From assembly GCA_026168455.1 (NCBI GenBank), contig CM047429.1, forward strand, positions 34,890,066 to 34,954,065: a stretch of 64,000 nucleotides of DNA, written 5' to 3'. Every line of letters begins with the position of its first letter. Within the stretch, counting starts at the first letter, position 1. This DNA is from Theocolax elegans (Eukaryota; Arthropoda; Insecta; Hymenoptera; Cerocephalidae). Below, one piece after another: positions 18,975 through 30,144 of this stretch. The notes under the pieces were generated by a model. It made no database searches. It had not been told where the DNA came from and worked only from the letters and a program-made list of their open reading frames with translations. The translations under genes were made by a program, and so were the position numbers.

Positions 18975-20266
18975 TTAGCATTCGATAACCTTATTGAGAT
19001 CACGGTAGTCGATGCAAAACCGTATCGATCCATCAGGTTTCTTAACCATCACCGGCGCACAGCTCCAATCACTGGCAGACCTCTCAATAATATCACTACG
19101 CAACATCTTATTTAATTCATCTCGCGCGATCTCCAACATCCTCGGCGACAACCGGCGAACCTTATGCATTATAGGTGATGCATCTCCGACATCAATGTGA
19201 TGTTCGGTTAGGTCAGTTGCACCGAAAGTATCCGACGGTTCTGGCAATATGCCTTCTACGAGACGCCTAACACGTTCTCGTTGGTCATCCCGTAACTCCT
19301 GGATGCCAGCGCATTCGGCATATATCGTCGCTTCTCCGTCTTCCGCCGTGGCGGCGAAGGTTCTCCATTTTCCTTCCCGTGCTCGCCACTCTCCTCTACC
19401 TAGGCGGGTATCTACGTCGAAAATCCGGCAGAAATCCATGCCTAGTATGACATCATGGTCTAGGACATTCATGGCTTTGAGCGGAATTATTTCGGCGTAT
19501 CCGTCTATTTCCAAACTAATATTTAGGATTCCTATTACTCGGCGAACATCTCCTGTGACGCTTTTAATTGCTGTCTCACATGGTTCCAACCGGCTTCTGA
19601 ATCTCTCCGTTACTTTAGGTCCAGCGAGCGAAATCATAGCACCTGGATCAAACAGCGCACTATAACTCTCTCCTCCGAGATTCAATTCTAGGAAATTCCT
19701 ATTATCTGCCGACGTAGCTGCTACATTCTCGTCATCTCGACGGACTTCTTGTTTCTCCTCACTATTCGGCGGCGGAATACATAATTCCGTCCGCGTTCTC
19801 TTGGGAATCGCTCCCGTACTTCTTGGATTCGGCGTCGGAATACAATCTACCTCCTTCTCTACCGACAAGTCAAGCGGCGATGGGGCTGAGAGCATCTCTA
19901 CGGCGCGTTGCACTATGTGTAGCCTCGAGAATTCTCGTTCTTCTTCGAGATCCTCATTGGGCTGTATTGGCGTGGCGACTTCACTCTCCTTTTGCCTCAC
20001 CCTTTCACGAAACGTTTGTAGACTTTTCCGCGAATATTGTGCTTCACCTAGCGAATAATCAACGGCTTCCGGCTGGAGAAAACATAGACCTCGTTTCTTC
20101 AACCGCTTCGTGTCTACCTCCGGCGTAACGTGATTCTCGGCTTGCCTCTCTTTACCACCTACGGCATTCTCCTTCTTCTCCACCGACGGATTATAATTAA
20201 CCTTCTCGGCGAGATTTAAGGAGTGCTGCTGGGGGATCAGCGGACTTACTGTCCCCCAGCCAACAA
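18975..20266 (-). CDS. pol: G2 pol fragment: protease and start of RT
   Basis: This frame is -1 relative to gag and open from the slippery site at 20273-20267; the first ATG is at 20183. It contains an aspartic protease with ALFDPGAMISL (DPGA, not DTGA) near 19660 and VILGMDF near 19450. The RT N-terminus follows: the EHHIDVG and APVMVKKPDGSIRF blocks and FCIDYRDLNKVI. Immediately after this last motif the frame ends at TGC TAA (18975). The expected YPLP motif and the catalytic palm are absent, so it cannot make a working RT. The cut coincides with the junction to PLE sequence. Protease may still be intact. Confidence 0.83.
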
Positions 20267-20273
20267 GTTTCCC
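20228..20273 (-). promoter_or_regulatory. -1 ribosomal frameshift cassette, G2 gag-pol
   Basis: On the minus strand GGGAAAC (20273-20267) lies in the gag phase as G GGA AAC. After a 6-nt spacer comes a 9-bp perfect stem, GCTGGGGGA (20260-20252) with TCCCCCAGC (20236-20228), with a 15-nt loop. The gag stop TAA lies inside the loop, and the -1 frame is open into protease. Confidence 0.87.
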
Positions 20274-22645
20274 AACTTGACGCGTATCTCGGCACAGTCA
20301 GGACAATTGCGGAAAACCGCTCCTGGTTTACCGCACATCTGACACGACTCTGGCGATCTGTGTGACGGTGACTGCGGTCTGAACACCTTCTCTGGGCATT
20401 GCGCCGCTCGATGTCCCGTCTTGGCACAGATAAAACATTTTGCGTTCGGGCATTCCGCTGCTCGATGCCCTACCATCTGGCAGTTAAAGCAGGGACCATA
20501 AAATTCCCGACGACCTGGCGACTTCGACTGAAATGTTGCATTGCTCGTTCCATTCGGCGGTGCAACCTTCTGCTGACGGGCGTACGGCTTACTCTCCCAC
20601 TTGGCAGCAGAATTCGTCAATCGAGTCGGCAAACCTCGATTTGCAACTGCGGCGTAAGTCAGCTTCTGAGCTACTTGCACTTCCGCAGCCACGCTCGACA
20701 AAACGTCCTTCTTCTGACATTTAGACTTCTCAGCTACCTCCTTTGTTGCTGCTTGCTTCGCCTTTTTGCTTGCAGCAACCTTTCTCTCGACTTTCACTTC
20801 GGCGGCTTCCTCCCTGTCTACATCCGACAGCGCGGCGACCTTTTGCTTTGTCGATCGTCCCTTATATGCTGCTCCAGGGATTCTCGACTTCTCAACCGGC
20901 GGTGGCGGGGTATACCGGCTGTTCAACTCCTGCTGGCGTTCTCACTTCCGCCCGTAATACTCCAGGTCTTTGAAATCTTCCACGAGTTTACTTGCCATCG
21001 CAGTCCTATACTCCGGCAGAAAATTTCGGTAGGCTGTCTCTACTAACACTTTCTCCGACGGTGGTTTCTTGAAGTGTCCGACTATGATTCGCAAGTTAGA
21101 GAGATATCGCGTAATATTTTCTCCCTTTCCTTGCGTTCGTCGGCGCAACTCGTCCAGCAAATCCTCGTGGTCGAATTCACCTATAAATTGGTGTCGGAAC
21201 TGACGCCGAAAATCGCGCCACGATGCTATTTGCGTCTTCGTCGACCTAAACCATCGGCTGGCGTCCTTGCTCAGTATGCACGGCAATGCACCTAGCAATT
21301 GTGCATCTGTCAAACCAGCGCTCTTCCTACAATCATTTAACTGACTGAGGAACTCGTCGGGCATCTCTCTCTCATCACCAGCAAACCTCAGCCCCCAGCT
21401 CTTTAGCACTTTCATGCTTCGAAGACTCTCGTCTGGTTTCAGACTTATTGGGCTGGACGACTTCTCTTTTCGAGACCGCACGCGCGTGAACCCTTCGTCG
21501 GAATCATTCTCCGATTCGCTGGAATTAATCCGCGCGAGCTTTCGTCTCTTTGAGCCAATACTCACTACACTACCGGCGGAAGCATTCTGCTTATGACTGT
21601 CCTCATGGCAATCCGGCAAATCGCATTGATTTAACGCTGATTCCACGTCTTTCAAATCAATCGGTTTGATCGCCGTACTGCATCTCGTAGAGTTCGCCAT
21701 ACTCTTTGGCGGTTTACTCTTCGACTGCGCCGTCTTCTTTGCCGGTTTTGTGCTCTTCCTCCGTTTTGGATTCGCTCCCTCCGCACTAGAGTTACCAGAC
21801 TCAGTGTCGGATCGGCCTGACGGTATGAATGCATCGGATTCGGCGGGAATAATACTCCTTTTCTTATACGACTTTCTGGGACCGTTTGGACTCAATGCGG
21901 CTTCTAGATCACTCCTACTCTCTACCGGCGGAACCTGATCAGATCTAGCGGGAAATACACCCATTCGTGTCATTAACGCATCCCATTCGGTCGGATGTTG
22001 GCGGATATAATTACACAACTCCGGCGGAATTGTGAGAGGCGCTGACGCATAACTTGTCGATGATAACGCAATCGACGACGTAATCGGCAAGCCTAACCCA
22101 GACTGCGTCGTAAACGTGTTAGAATACGTGCAGGTAGTCTGCGTGGCGACTGTCGTGTACGTTGGAACTCTTTTGTCGGCTGCATCTTCTCTGTCGGTTC
22201 CACTTGGCCGTAACTCGCTATCCGCCTCACTGTCCGCTAAGCTACCATCTTCAGAGGTTACCGTCTCTCTGTCACCTACTCCCTTATCTGTAGTGACAAC
22301 GCTCTTCTTCCACCTTCGTCTCTGCTTGGCAGCATTATCGACTGCCATCATCACCTTTGCTCGATAAGCACCTGCGCTTACCGACTCCTTACGTATCTCC
22401 GCATGGTCTTCGTCCCATTCGTACCATGGAATATTATCATTATCCGGTTCGGCTTCCCGCAACCGGGCACGCAATAGTCTGTCCCGCAACGAAGCGCTTG
22501 ATCCGGCGGCACACAGCCGTCGTGACGCTAACTCTCGACCGACATGTTCATCCGCCATTTTGGCGATCGTCCGCTTCATATTACGTCTCTCTCTACCGGC
22601 GGTACCCTCAAGTAATATATGCATCTGTTCGACGTGTTTGGCCAT
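20246..22645 (-). CDS. gag: G2 Gag polyprotein with one in-frame TGA
   Basis: One reading frame runs from ATG 22645 to the TAA at 20246, about 800 codons, interrupted by a single TGA at 20944-20942. Residues 34-62 (ELASRRLCAAGSSASL and on) resemble a SAP DNA-binding motif. The middle is Ser/Lys-rich and acidic. A retrotransposon Gag capsid domain lies just before the TGA (SWGLRFAGD ... WFRSTKTQIASWRDF ... LPEYRTAM). After the TGA come two CX2CX4HX4C knuckles (CFNCQMVGHRAAEC, CFICAKTGHRAAQC) and a third, His-less finger, CQMCGKPGAVFRNCPDC. The TGA could be CpG decay of a CGA or a read-through site; decay is more likely. Confidence 0.85.
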
Positions 22646-23669
22646 TTTAAATTATTAATCCGACGGTTAAATAAATTTATAAAATTATAATAAACCGACC
22701 CGGATTCTTCAAACGGGTTATTCGACACGGCAAAATTCACAAATGATTACTACCACCACCACAACAATTATTATCTACCAACCTCGTGCCGTGAGGTACT
22801 AATTATCAATAAAATAAATCAATTGAAAATAATTAAGTTATCACCTCGTGCTTACACTCTCACGCACAATATATCTATATACTATATAACTGGCGGTTTA
22901 CAAACTGGCAACCTGTAACAGAATAAAAATCTGGCGGCTTGGCAATTTGTTCAAATATCGGCAGTTAATATTGGCGGTTCCGGCGTAATTGCTCTACTAC
23001 CGGCGGTTAATACCGGCAATTCGTTGTATTTTGAATAACACCTGAAACAGAAATAATCTGGCGGTTTTGGCGAAAATTCACAAGTACCGGCGGTATATAC
23101 CGGCGATAATAAATTGAGCAATCACTGAAACAGAAATACAATTCTGGCGGAAAAACACAAATATATATATATAATAAATATTTATATGTAATAATATATT
23201 TATGTACATCTAGAGTTGTGCTGACTATTTTAGTACTGTAACCCGACTTATGCAGACTTTGATGGACTTATGCGGACGTCCGCATAATTTTACTCGAAAA
23301 AAATTATTCTATCACTACTTATGCGGACACAAAAAAAATTTTTTACATGAAAAATAGGGTTATAGGGTATTGGGTTATTGGTAAAAATTTTGAGTCTGCA
23401 TAAGTACACATACATACAGATATATATATATGTAAATACAATCAATATATAATTATTAATAATATTCAATAATAATCAATTAAATTGTATAATTGGCACG
23501 AGGTTTACACAAACAGGAGGGCCCGCCCAATTGGCAATAGGTATACATAAAAATTTACCATAAATTACCACTATTCCAAAGAAAATTTTACACTTATAAA
23601 TGGTGTTGATTTTACACAAAAATGCCGGACGGATACTCAATCACACACTTTACTCTGCCGTCAATTACT
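22646..23669 (-). other. G2 5' leader, non-coding
   Basis: This is about 1 kb between the primer-binding site and gag with no ORF of note. Between 22890 and 23150 the string GGCGG (CCGCC on the element's sense strand) recurs at least seven times, often inside CCGGCGG, against an AT-rich background. A palindromic inverted-repeat insert lies at 23246-23405. The leader is the expected place for RNA packaging signals, but I cannot assign one. Confidence 0.6.
23246..23405. repeat. 160-bp inverted-repeat segment with a central palindrome
   Basis: ACTTATGCAGAC (23246-23257) is the exact reverse complement of GTCTGCATAAGT (23394-23405). Inside, TTATGCGGACGTCCGCATAA is a perfect 20-bp palindrome, and a further ACTTATGCGGAC copy follows at about 23319-23330. 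The layout resembles a small non-autonomous DNA transposon, but I see no clear target duplication. Confidence 0.55.
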
Positions 23670-23687
23670 GCCCCACGTTGGGCGCCA
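23670..23687 (-). other. G2 primer-binding site, tRNA-Lys type
   Basis: On the minus strand TGGCGCCCAACGTGGGGC is the primer site known from retroviruses primed by tRNA-Lys(1,2). It lies three bases beyond GCCGCA, which may be the end of the 5' LTR. Confidence 0.85.
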
Positions 23688-24322
23688 TTTTGCGGCGCTA
23701 CTTTTCGTCGGGAAAAATCTAATTGAATTAAATTATAACCCGGCGGAGGTTCCGTCGTAGCGACGTTGAAAATGGCTAGATATCGCCGATTTGTATTTAA
23801 TTGGGCGCCTGGCGATATTTAAATAAAAATGAAATAACTACTACGTTACAACACTACTCGGCAACCCGGCAAATCCTCACCTCGACTCCTCGTCACAGAG
23901 GGAATCCCGACGGCTGACCACCTCGGAACCGGCGGCTTTTAGAGTAAAGGAAAAATCAAATAACACACTCGCGATTTAATAATCAAACTCAACTTAATTT
24001 ATTGGAAATTTAAATAAGCAAAATATTACAACTTCCGGCACCGACACAAATTCTAATCGCGATTCGCGACCGACTCTCACACGTGCACACAATCACTCAA
24101 CTCCGTCCGTCCGGCAAATATATAAAAATATTATATTTAAAATAATTCGGCCGCCCGTCGGGCTAACCGTAAATATTACTCGCCTAGTAAATCTTTCTCA
24201 GCTCCAAGACAACTCTGCTCGACTCTACTTCTCGACTACAACTCTGTACTCTACTCTACTCAACTAAAAAAAAAATGGCTACTCTACTCAAATACTCTAC
24301 TCTACAAAAATCGACTGCCTCG

Positions 24323-24418
24323 TCGGACGATCGGGTAGCGAATCCCGTGTGTCTCCTCGGACGATCAGGTAGCGAATCACGTCTGTCTCCTCGGACGATC
24401 AGGTAGCGAGTCATCGAG
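24323..24418. repeat. 34-bp tandem repeat, three units
   Basis: TCGGACGATC(A/G)GGTAGCGA recurs at 24323, 24357 and 24391, spaced 34 bp, with minor variation. Confidence 0.85.
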
Positions 24419-24536
24419 ACCGGCTTCTTCATCCGGCTCGCGGCGTGGCTTGATCCCCAAAATTAAGGATTTTCCTCCCCACCCTATCGCTATCCTGCGT
24501 TATCTTACTCTACTCCTTATCTACCGGCGTTAATTA

Positions 24537-24654
24537 GGGTGGTTGATTGCGTGATCGATACGCGTAGTCAGCCTTGATCTTATTATCCAATAATAGTGGT
24601 TTACGTCACCACCAACCTGTTCATTATTGGGTCGATCACGCAACCAATCATCCC
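24537..24654. repeat. 118-bp imperfect inverted repeat
   Basis: The 22 bases at 24537-24558 (GGGTGGTTGATTGCG...) are nearly the reverse complement of 24632-24654 (TCGATCACGCAACC...). A second inner pair is CCAATAAT with ATTATTGG. The RNA or single strand would fold into one long hairpin. It could be a small MITE or an LTR-internal structure. Confidence 0.6.
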
Positions 24655-25390
24655 CGACACTCGGACGGCGCGCATTACAAAATAGATAATTACCAGATCG
24701 GTAACCCAGTCGGTGCTGCCGCCCCGTGCCTACCGGCTATGTAATTCATACTAACTACCCCGACACACTCATACCATAATTAATATTTAATCTCAAGCAA
24801 CTATTTACAAATATATACACTTTAAGAACTACTATAAATCGCCCCAAACTCTACCGACGGATCTACATAATTGTTATTTAAAATTAACTACGCTACTAGC
24901 TAAAATAATTAATTATATCATATACGTGTGCGCGCTATATACAAGAGTGTACACCGACACATAGGTGTGCGCGCACCGTCTATATCTATTCTATATATTC
25001 TAGTATGCCGCGGTATACCGTATAAATTAGGTATACCGCGACTCCTACTCTACTCGCGCTCCCCTCGCTCCGCGCGCTCCCACCCATTATCCCACTACGG
25101 TCGATCACTCGAGCATCTTCGCGCGCGCAACACTCTCGCTGCTCGAGTGATTCCCCCCTGCCCGCGCACCTCGCCTAGTGCCGCACGAGCATCGCCGTCG
25201 GTGCCGCGTTCCCCGGTATACGGGTGTAAGGTGGGGGAGCACCCTGGCTCTCCCGACTACTAGTACGCAGTTCGGGCGTGCGCGCACCCATGCGCCATCT
25301 CAGCCGTCGTCGTCTGCTGAGCACGTGTGACGGTTGAGGTTAGGACGCCGCCTAACCTCCCGTCTTGTTGACATCAGCAGCGGGTACGCC

Positions 25391-25436
25391 AGGTATCGTG
25401 AGACGACCTGGGCACGGTCCTTGGCTCACGATACCT
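25391..25436. repeat. 12-bp perfect hairpin
   Basis: AGGTATCGTGAG (25391-25402) pairs exactly with CTCACGATACCT (25425-25436) around a 22-nt loop. Two more perfect hairpins lie just upstream: GAGGTTAGG/CCTAACCTC (25336-25359) and CGCGGTATACC/GGTATACCGCG (25009-25040). Confidence 0.7.
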
Positions 25437-25691
25437 CTCGGCCGTGGTCTGGGTCGTGATCCGCGTACTACCGTCACTAAAACATACCCATACCGTAGGT
25501 ATCAGTGTTTATATTAAAAGTGCATCGGTGCATTTCGGTCCGCCTGCGAGGGATTCGCTACCTGCGACGCGATCGCAATCTAATATACATTAAAGTATGC
25601 ATGCACATGACTTGTAAATACAAGCCATGTGCATATACTTGTACGTTGTATGTTTTACAACGTCACAAACCTAAAATTAAAATTGTAACAT

Positions 25692-26010
25692 TTTTTACGA
25701 AAAAACGCATGGTTAGATCGTAAGAGGGGACAGGAAAATGAAGGTCCTTGTGTGAGGTTCACACCTGTGTTCTCGAAAAGCAAGTGGCACTTGTATCTCC
25801 CTCCTATCTCTCTCTAAACATGTAAGGAAATGAATAAAAATATAGATTTCTTTCACCGCGCGCGCATTAGTTTACGGTAATTTTTACAAAAAAACACATG
25901 GTAGTATCGTAAGAGGGGACAGAAAAATGAAGGTCCTTGTGTAAGGTTCACAATTGTGTTCTCGAAAAACAAGTGGCACTTGTATCTCCCTCCTATCTCT
26001 GTCCAAACAT
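25692..26010. repeat. Two diverged direct repeats of about 130 bp, 189 bp apart
   Basis: 25692-25822 and 25881-26010 share TAAGAGGGGACAG, GAAGGTCCTTGTGT and GTGGCACTTGTATCTCCC in the same order, with scattered differences. I do not recognise the unit. Confidence 0.8.
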
Positions 26011-29000
26011 GGTGATTCGGTAAATAATCACTTTATTTACAAATGGAACATGGCAAAATATATAAAAAAAAAAAAACAGAACATAGACTCACAAGCAATT
26101 AATTACTCCTTTTAAAAGTGCTTTTAATTATATATTACTTAATTCTTTATAATAATAGCAAAAACAATTACCATTTCAGTTTGATTCTAATATGTTAGTT
26201 GTGGAACCTTATCCTTTTTCCCCCCGTTCATTTTTTACTTAATTAAAACAAGGAAATTCAGCCAACGTAAGTAAGCAATTAACGATTTTTTCTACCCGTA
26301 AAAGCAACGCGACGTAAGTTTTACGTATGTCGTTTACAGGTATAGCATTACAACTGCAGGAGCAACACCAAAATTGTATACATATTTATATTATTATTTT
26401 ACATTATATTTGCATGAAATTTCTATATATTGGATTTATCCTTTGCATATTATATACATATATATATATGTCCTTTTTTCTTTATGTTCATACATTACGT
26501 TTTATTCATATTCTTACATATTATGTTCATTTATTGTAATATTTATTTACATGCAAACTATTTTACATGTCGCTTTAATTGAAATTTAATATTGTTATAC
26601 ACGTATTATTTTTAGGTACACCCCCCCCCCTTTTTTTCGTTTTTTTGTCTCATACATACAATATTACCTGGTCTTCCCTTTTTTTAATAAAAAAAAAAAA
26701 AAAATTTTCCCACCCAACTCAGAACACCCGTGCAATCAAATAGCCAAAATTCACAATTATATAATACTACAATAATTTCATAATATCACACAAAATTTGC
26801 ACACAAAGCACAACCAGTTTTATCATATCAAAACATTCTAATGCAACATAATTTTTGGTTATTGAATACGATTACTACCATTTAACGTACTTAAAACTGC
26901 ACGCTTTTACCACAAAATATATAACATAATAGGTCCCCATTATCGCCGTAATATGAATAAACAGAGACATTATTAACAATCTATTATAAACAACGACTAA
27001 ATTTTTTCTCACCCGAAATTCCGAGATAAAAGTGGCCATTTGATACATATTCTGTTACTCACACCATTCCCGTCATATATTAACCTAAAGCATAAACCGT
27101 TAAAAGTAACATAATAGCCCAACGTCTAATTCATCGTAAATTAACCACTTCGCACAATCATCAGCTTAAACAATCTCTTAACAAAATAACCGGATTGCAT
27201 TGCATCTCACATTCAAACAACGGTTCCATACAATTCGAGATAAGAACTAGAAAGCGAGAAACAAAGTTCACCTTACACCAGCTTATAACAATCAAGTCCA
27301 CACATACATCTATACGTTCATACCACACATGCATAAACCCACGTATAATACATATAGTTATAATATATCAAATTGATAACAGTTAAATAGAAAGAAACAC
27401 GTCGCGAGTAAAAGAATATTGTAATTCGGATTTCATCACCGTTAACTTAAAATAAAACCACCCGGTGCAGAATTAAATATTTTTTATCTCTAAAAATGAA
27501 GCAACGCGAAACTGCGAGAGCACAGTGCAGGTATCATTCACACGAAATAGCGCAATGTAACACAAGAAACATCAGTGTCCTTCGTCAGCAAAAGTAGAGG
27601 TCTAATTGCAAAGCCCTATAGCAAATCTCGCCAGGCTAACTCCAAGATGTTAAACAAAAAATAAATCTCTTTTTCTCACGTAAATTACGCGAACTCAGCA
27701 ACTGGGACATTTCATCAGCAAGACAAAAATGGATTTTTAATCAAAAAATCGCTACAGTCCAAATAAATTTTTTATATATCATCTCAATTCAAACGTAATT
27801 GTCAATTTAAATATTTACAATAATAAAAAGGCTTTAAATTTACTTACATCTTTTCAATTAAAAAAAAAAAAATTACTATTGACACGAATAACAGTAGCAC
27901 CAAAATTATTTTTAAATATGCAAAACACAAATTACAAATACCGCCACATACCCAAATATTGCTCAATTAAGGCAAATCCGTACGTTTATAAAATAATTTA
28001 ATGTTAAAAAGACTAATACTCGTACATATTTTTACGGACACAGAAAGTACAAATACTAATTTTCCTTTTAGCCATCTCAGTAAAATAAAATAACAACTAT
28101 TTTCAAAAGTAAGCAACAATCTAAGAAAAATAGGCGGGAAGTACCAATCAGTAAATTTTCGGTACATGTACCACTTCTCAGTTAGGCCTACTAACTAATT
28201 ATTGTTTTTTTAACCCTTAATTTGCGTATAGCAACATTTTAATTTATACAAACCTTAGTATTTTATTGAAATAATATACTAATCAGAAATTGGTTCGTAA
28301 TTAATAGTTGGGTACTGCAACTCTCCCAAATAACCGCGAGTAAATGAATAAAATTAATTAAAGTTACATTACGCGGAATTGGACCTGCCAATTTTAGGTC
28401 AAAATAGCGCCTTAGTTAAGACAGATACAAAAAAAATCAAGTAGGGTCATCCCGGCTCGTTTTTCAAGACGAATACAATGCACTTTAGTTTATTCAAATC
28501 GGTTAATTACACGATCTTCTACAGCATTTTTGTGAAATTCATGTAATTAAGCTTATTTTATGCGGAATTCGACGTGCCGATCTTATGTCACAATCGCGCC
28601 TTAGTCAAGACTGCAACCTACTCGAGATGTCAGTCAATTCCTACCAACTCAGTTAAAATCAATTTTTCTAGTAAATTTTAAGTATTACATATGTTTATTT
28701 GCTTTCTTCAAACAATTTAACAATTGTGTCGGTACGCATAAGCGTATAGTCTTTATGTATCTCACATTCTCTAATTCCAGTCAATTTCAATAAATTCTTT
28801 TTAGCAGTACAAGTAACATTAAAACAACATTAAGATTAAAAGCATTTATACCATGAGTAACAAAAATTAATTAATTAAGCAAACAAAAATCCCTATTCAC
28901 ACAAGCCAAATTAACAATCAACAATAAGCAAAATAGCAAGCGGACAATAAATAGTAAACAATAACCAAGTAAATCAGCAAATATCATCATAATACACAAC

Positions 29001-30078
29001 CAAATAATCAATTACGCATTGCTTAATCATAATCCATAAACAAGGACGATAAAATAAACAAGCCAAACAATAACCAATAATTCATCTCGAGTTGCATATA
29101 AACAAAAAATTAACAACCATCCTATCCGTCAATTTGCAAATTATATCAATGCATAGGACTTCAATAATACAATTAATAAGCTATATTCAACACACAACAA
29201 TACATAACGGTAAAGAATAAGTTGTAGTAAAAGTCGTAATTTTAGTCAACATATCATCAAAACACAATACGATATTAAAATAGCTATCGTTAAGGCATTA
29301 TATACCTACTATGTTGAATATTCAATTAAACATAACAGAATGAGTTTAAACATTACGTCAAAGCAAGTTCTTTTTCTGTTTTTTTTAAGGAACCAACACC
29401 CATTCGTTGAATAGCATTGCCGTCATTAGTTGAACATCAAAATTGCTCTTATTCAAATACAGCAAATATTGCTGCGTTTTTTTTTATACACTACATTGAT
29501 CCTTTGTTTCCCCTACAAAAAAAAAGTGTTGGAGGGAGGGCAACCCCATCTTATACCACGGAATTTTCTTTAATCATAGTTCTTTTAACTATAGTTTAGC
29601 GCATCTACCCAGTGCGTTCCCAATTAGATACGAGAAGGTTTACGAGCTCATTTCACTCGTTATCACAATTAACAACATTCATATTGATATGCGTATTCAA
29701 CCATAGACATTCTACTCAATTATGTCATGTGAACAATTTTGCATTCAACTTTTACTCAGGTATTGAAAAAAATCATCCATCTGTTACCTTTATCCGTACG
29801 ATAACCTAACCAACCCATACTTGTGACATATACACACATGTATACTCATCCCTGTTTTTATTACGCGTACGTTTACATGAGGCTGCAATTGCGCCCAACC
29901 AGCACGATAGCTATTACTTAACATTATTTCCCAATCGTCAATTGTTTCATAGTTGCGCAACTCGTGTGCCGCATCTAACTTTTTTTGCGAAATTAGACCT
30001 AAGTTAATGAATAAGATACAAAACTAGAAATTAAGTTAATTATAAGCAAAGAACATGTCTCTGTCAAATTTGTTTTAA
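26011..30078. other. 4-kb A/C-rich stretch with no credible gene
   Basis: Short frames here (for example 26327-26539, 27195-27386, 29417-29599) are AT-rich and without motifs. The base composition resembles the non-coding parts of G3, so some of it may be G3 leader. However, I found no LTR end or tRNA-complementary primer site, so the 5' limit of G3 is unknown. A diverged repeat pair lies at 28373-28616. Confidence 0.6.
28373..28616. repeat. Diverged direct repeat pair, about 55 bp, 189 bp apart
   Basis: 28373-28428 and 28562-28616 share GCGGAATT, GTGCC/CTGCC, GTCA(C/A)AAT and GCGCCTTAGT(T/C)AAGAC in the same order. They are probably two decayed units of an old repeat. Confidence 0.6.
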
Positions 30079-30144
30079 CGCTCCGAGAGTACCAACAGCT
30101 TGACGGAAGCGGCGAAGGGTGCTATCCCGCGTTCCAAAAGCGAT

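Larger units (their letters stand above)
18975..23690 (-). mobile_element. G2, truncated Ty3/gypsy element on the minus strand
   Basis: Reading on the minus strand, the order is a tRNA-Lys primer-binding site (23687-23670), a leader of about 1 kb, gag (22645-20246), a frameshift cassette, and pol through the first RT motif. It ends abruptly at the PLE near 18975. RNase H, integrase and the 3' LTR are missing. The 5' LTR should begin just above 23690, but I could not find its far end. G2 is clearly more GC-rich than its neighbours and is a different family from G1, G3 and G4. It is most like G5 in gag and protease layout. Confidence 0.82.
23691..25500 (-). other. Probable G2 5' LTR and flank, limits unresolved; no gene
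   Basis: On the plus strand this stretch starts TGCGGCGC, consistent with the 3' end of a minus-strand LTR. No second LTR copy exists in the window to fix its other end. The region is GC-richer than its surroundings and holds a 34-bp triple repeat, a hairpin-like inverted repeat at 24537-24654 and three strong hairpins at 25009-25436. A 111-codon frame at 24928-25263 is Arg/Ser/Pro-rich with no motif, and I do not call it a gene. Confidence 0.45.
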
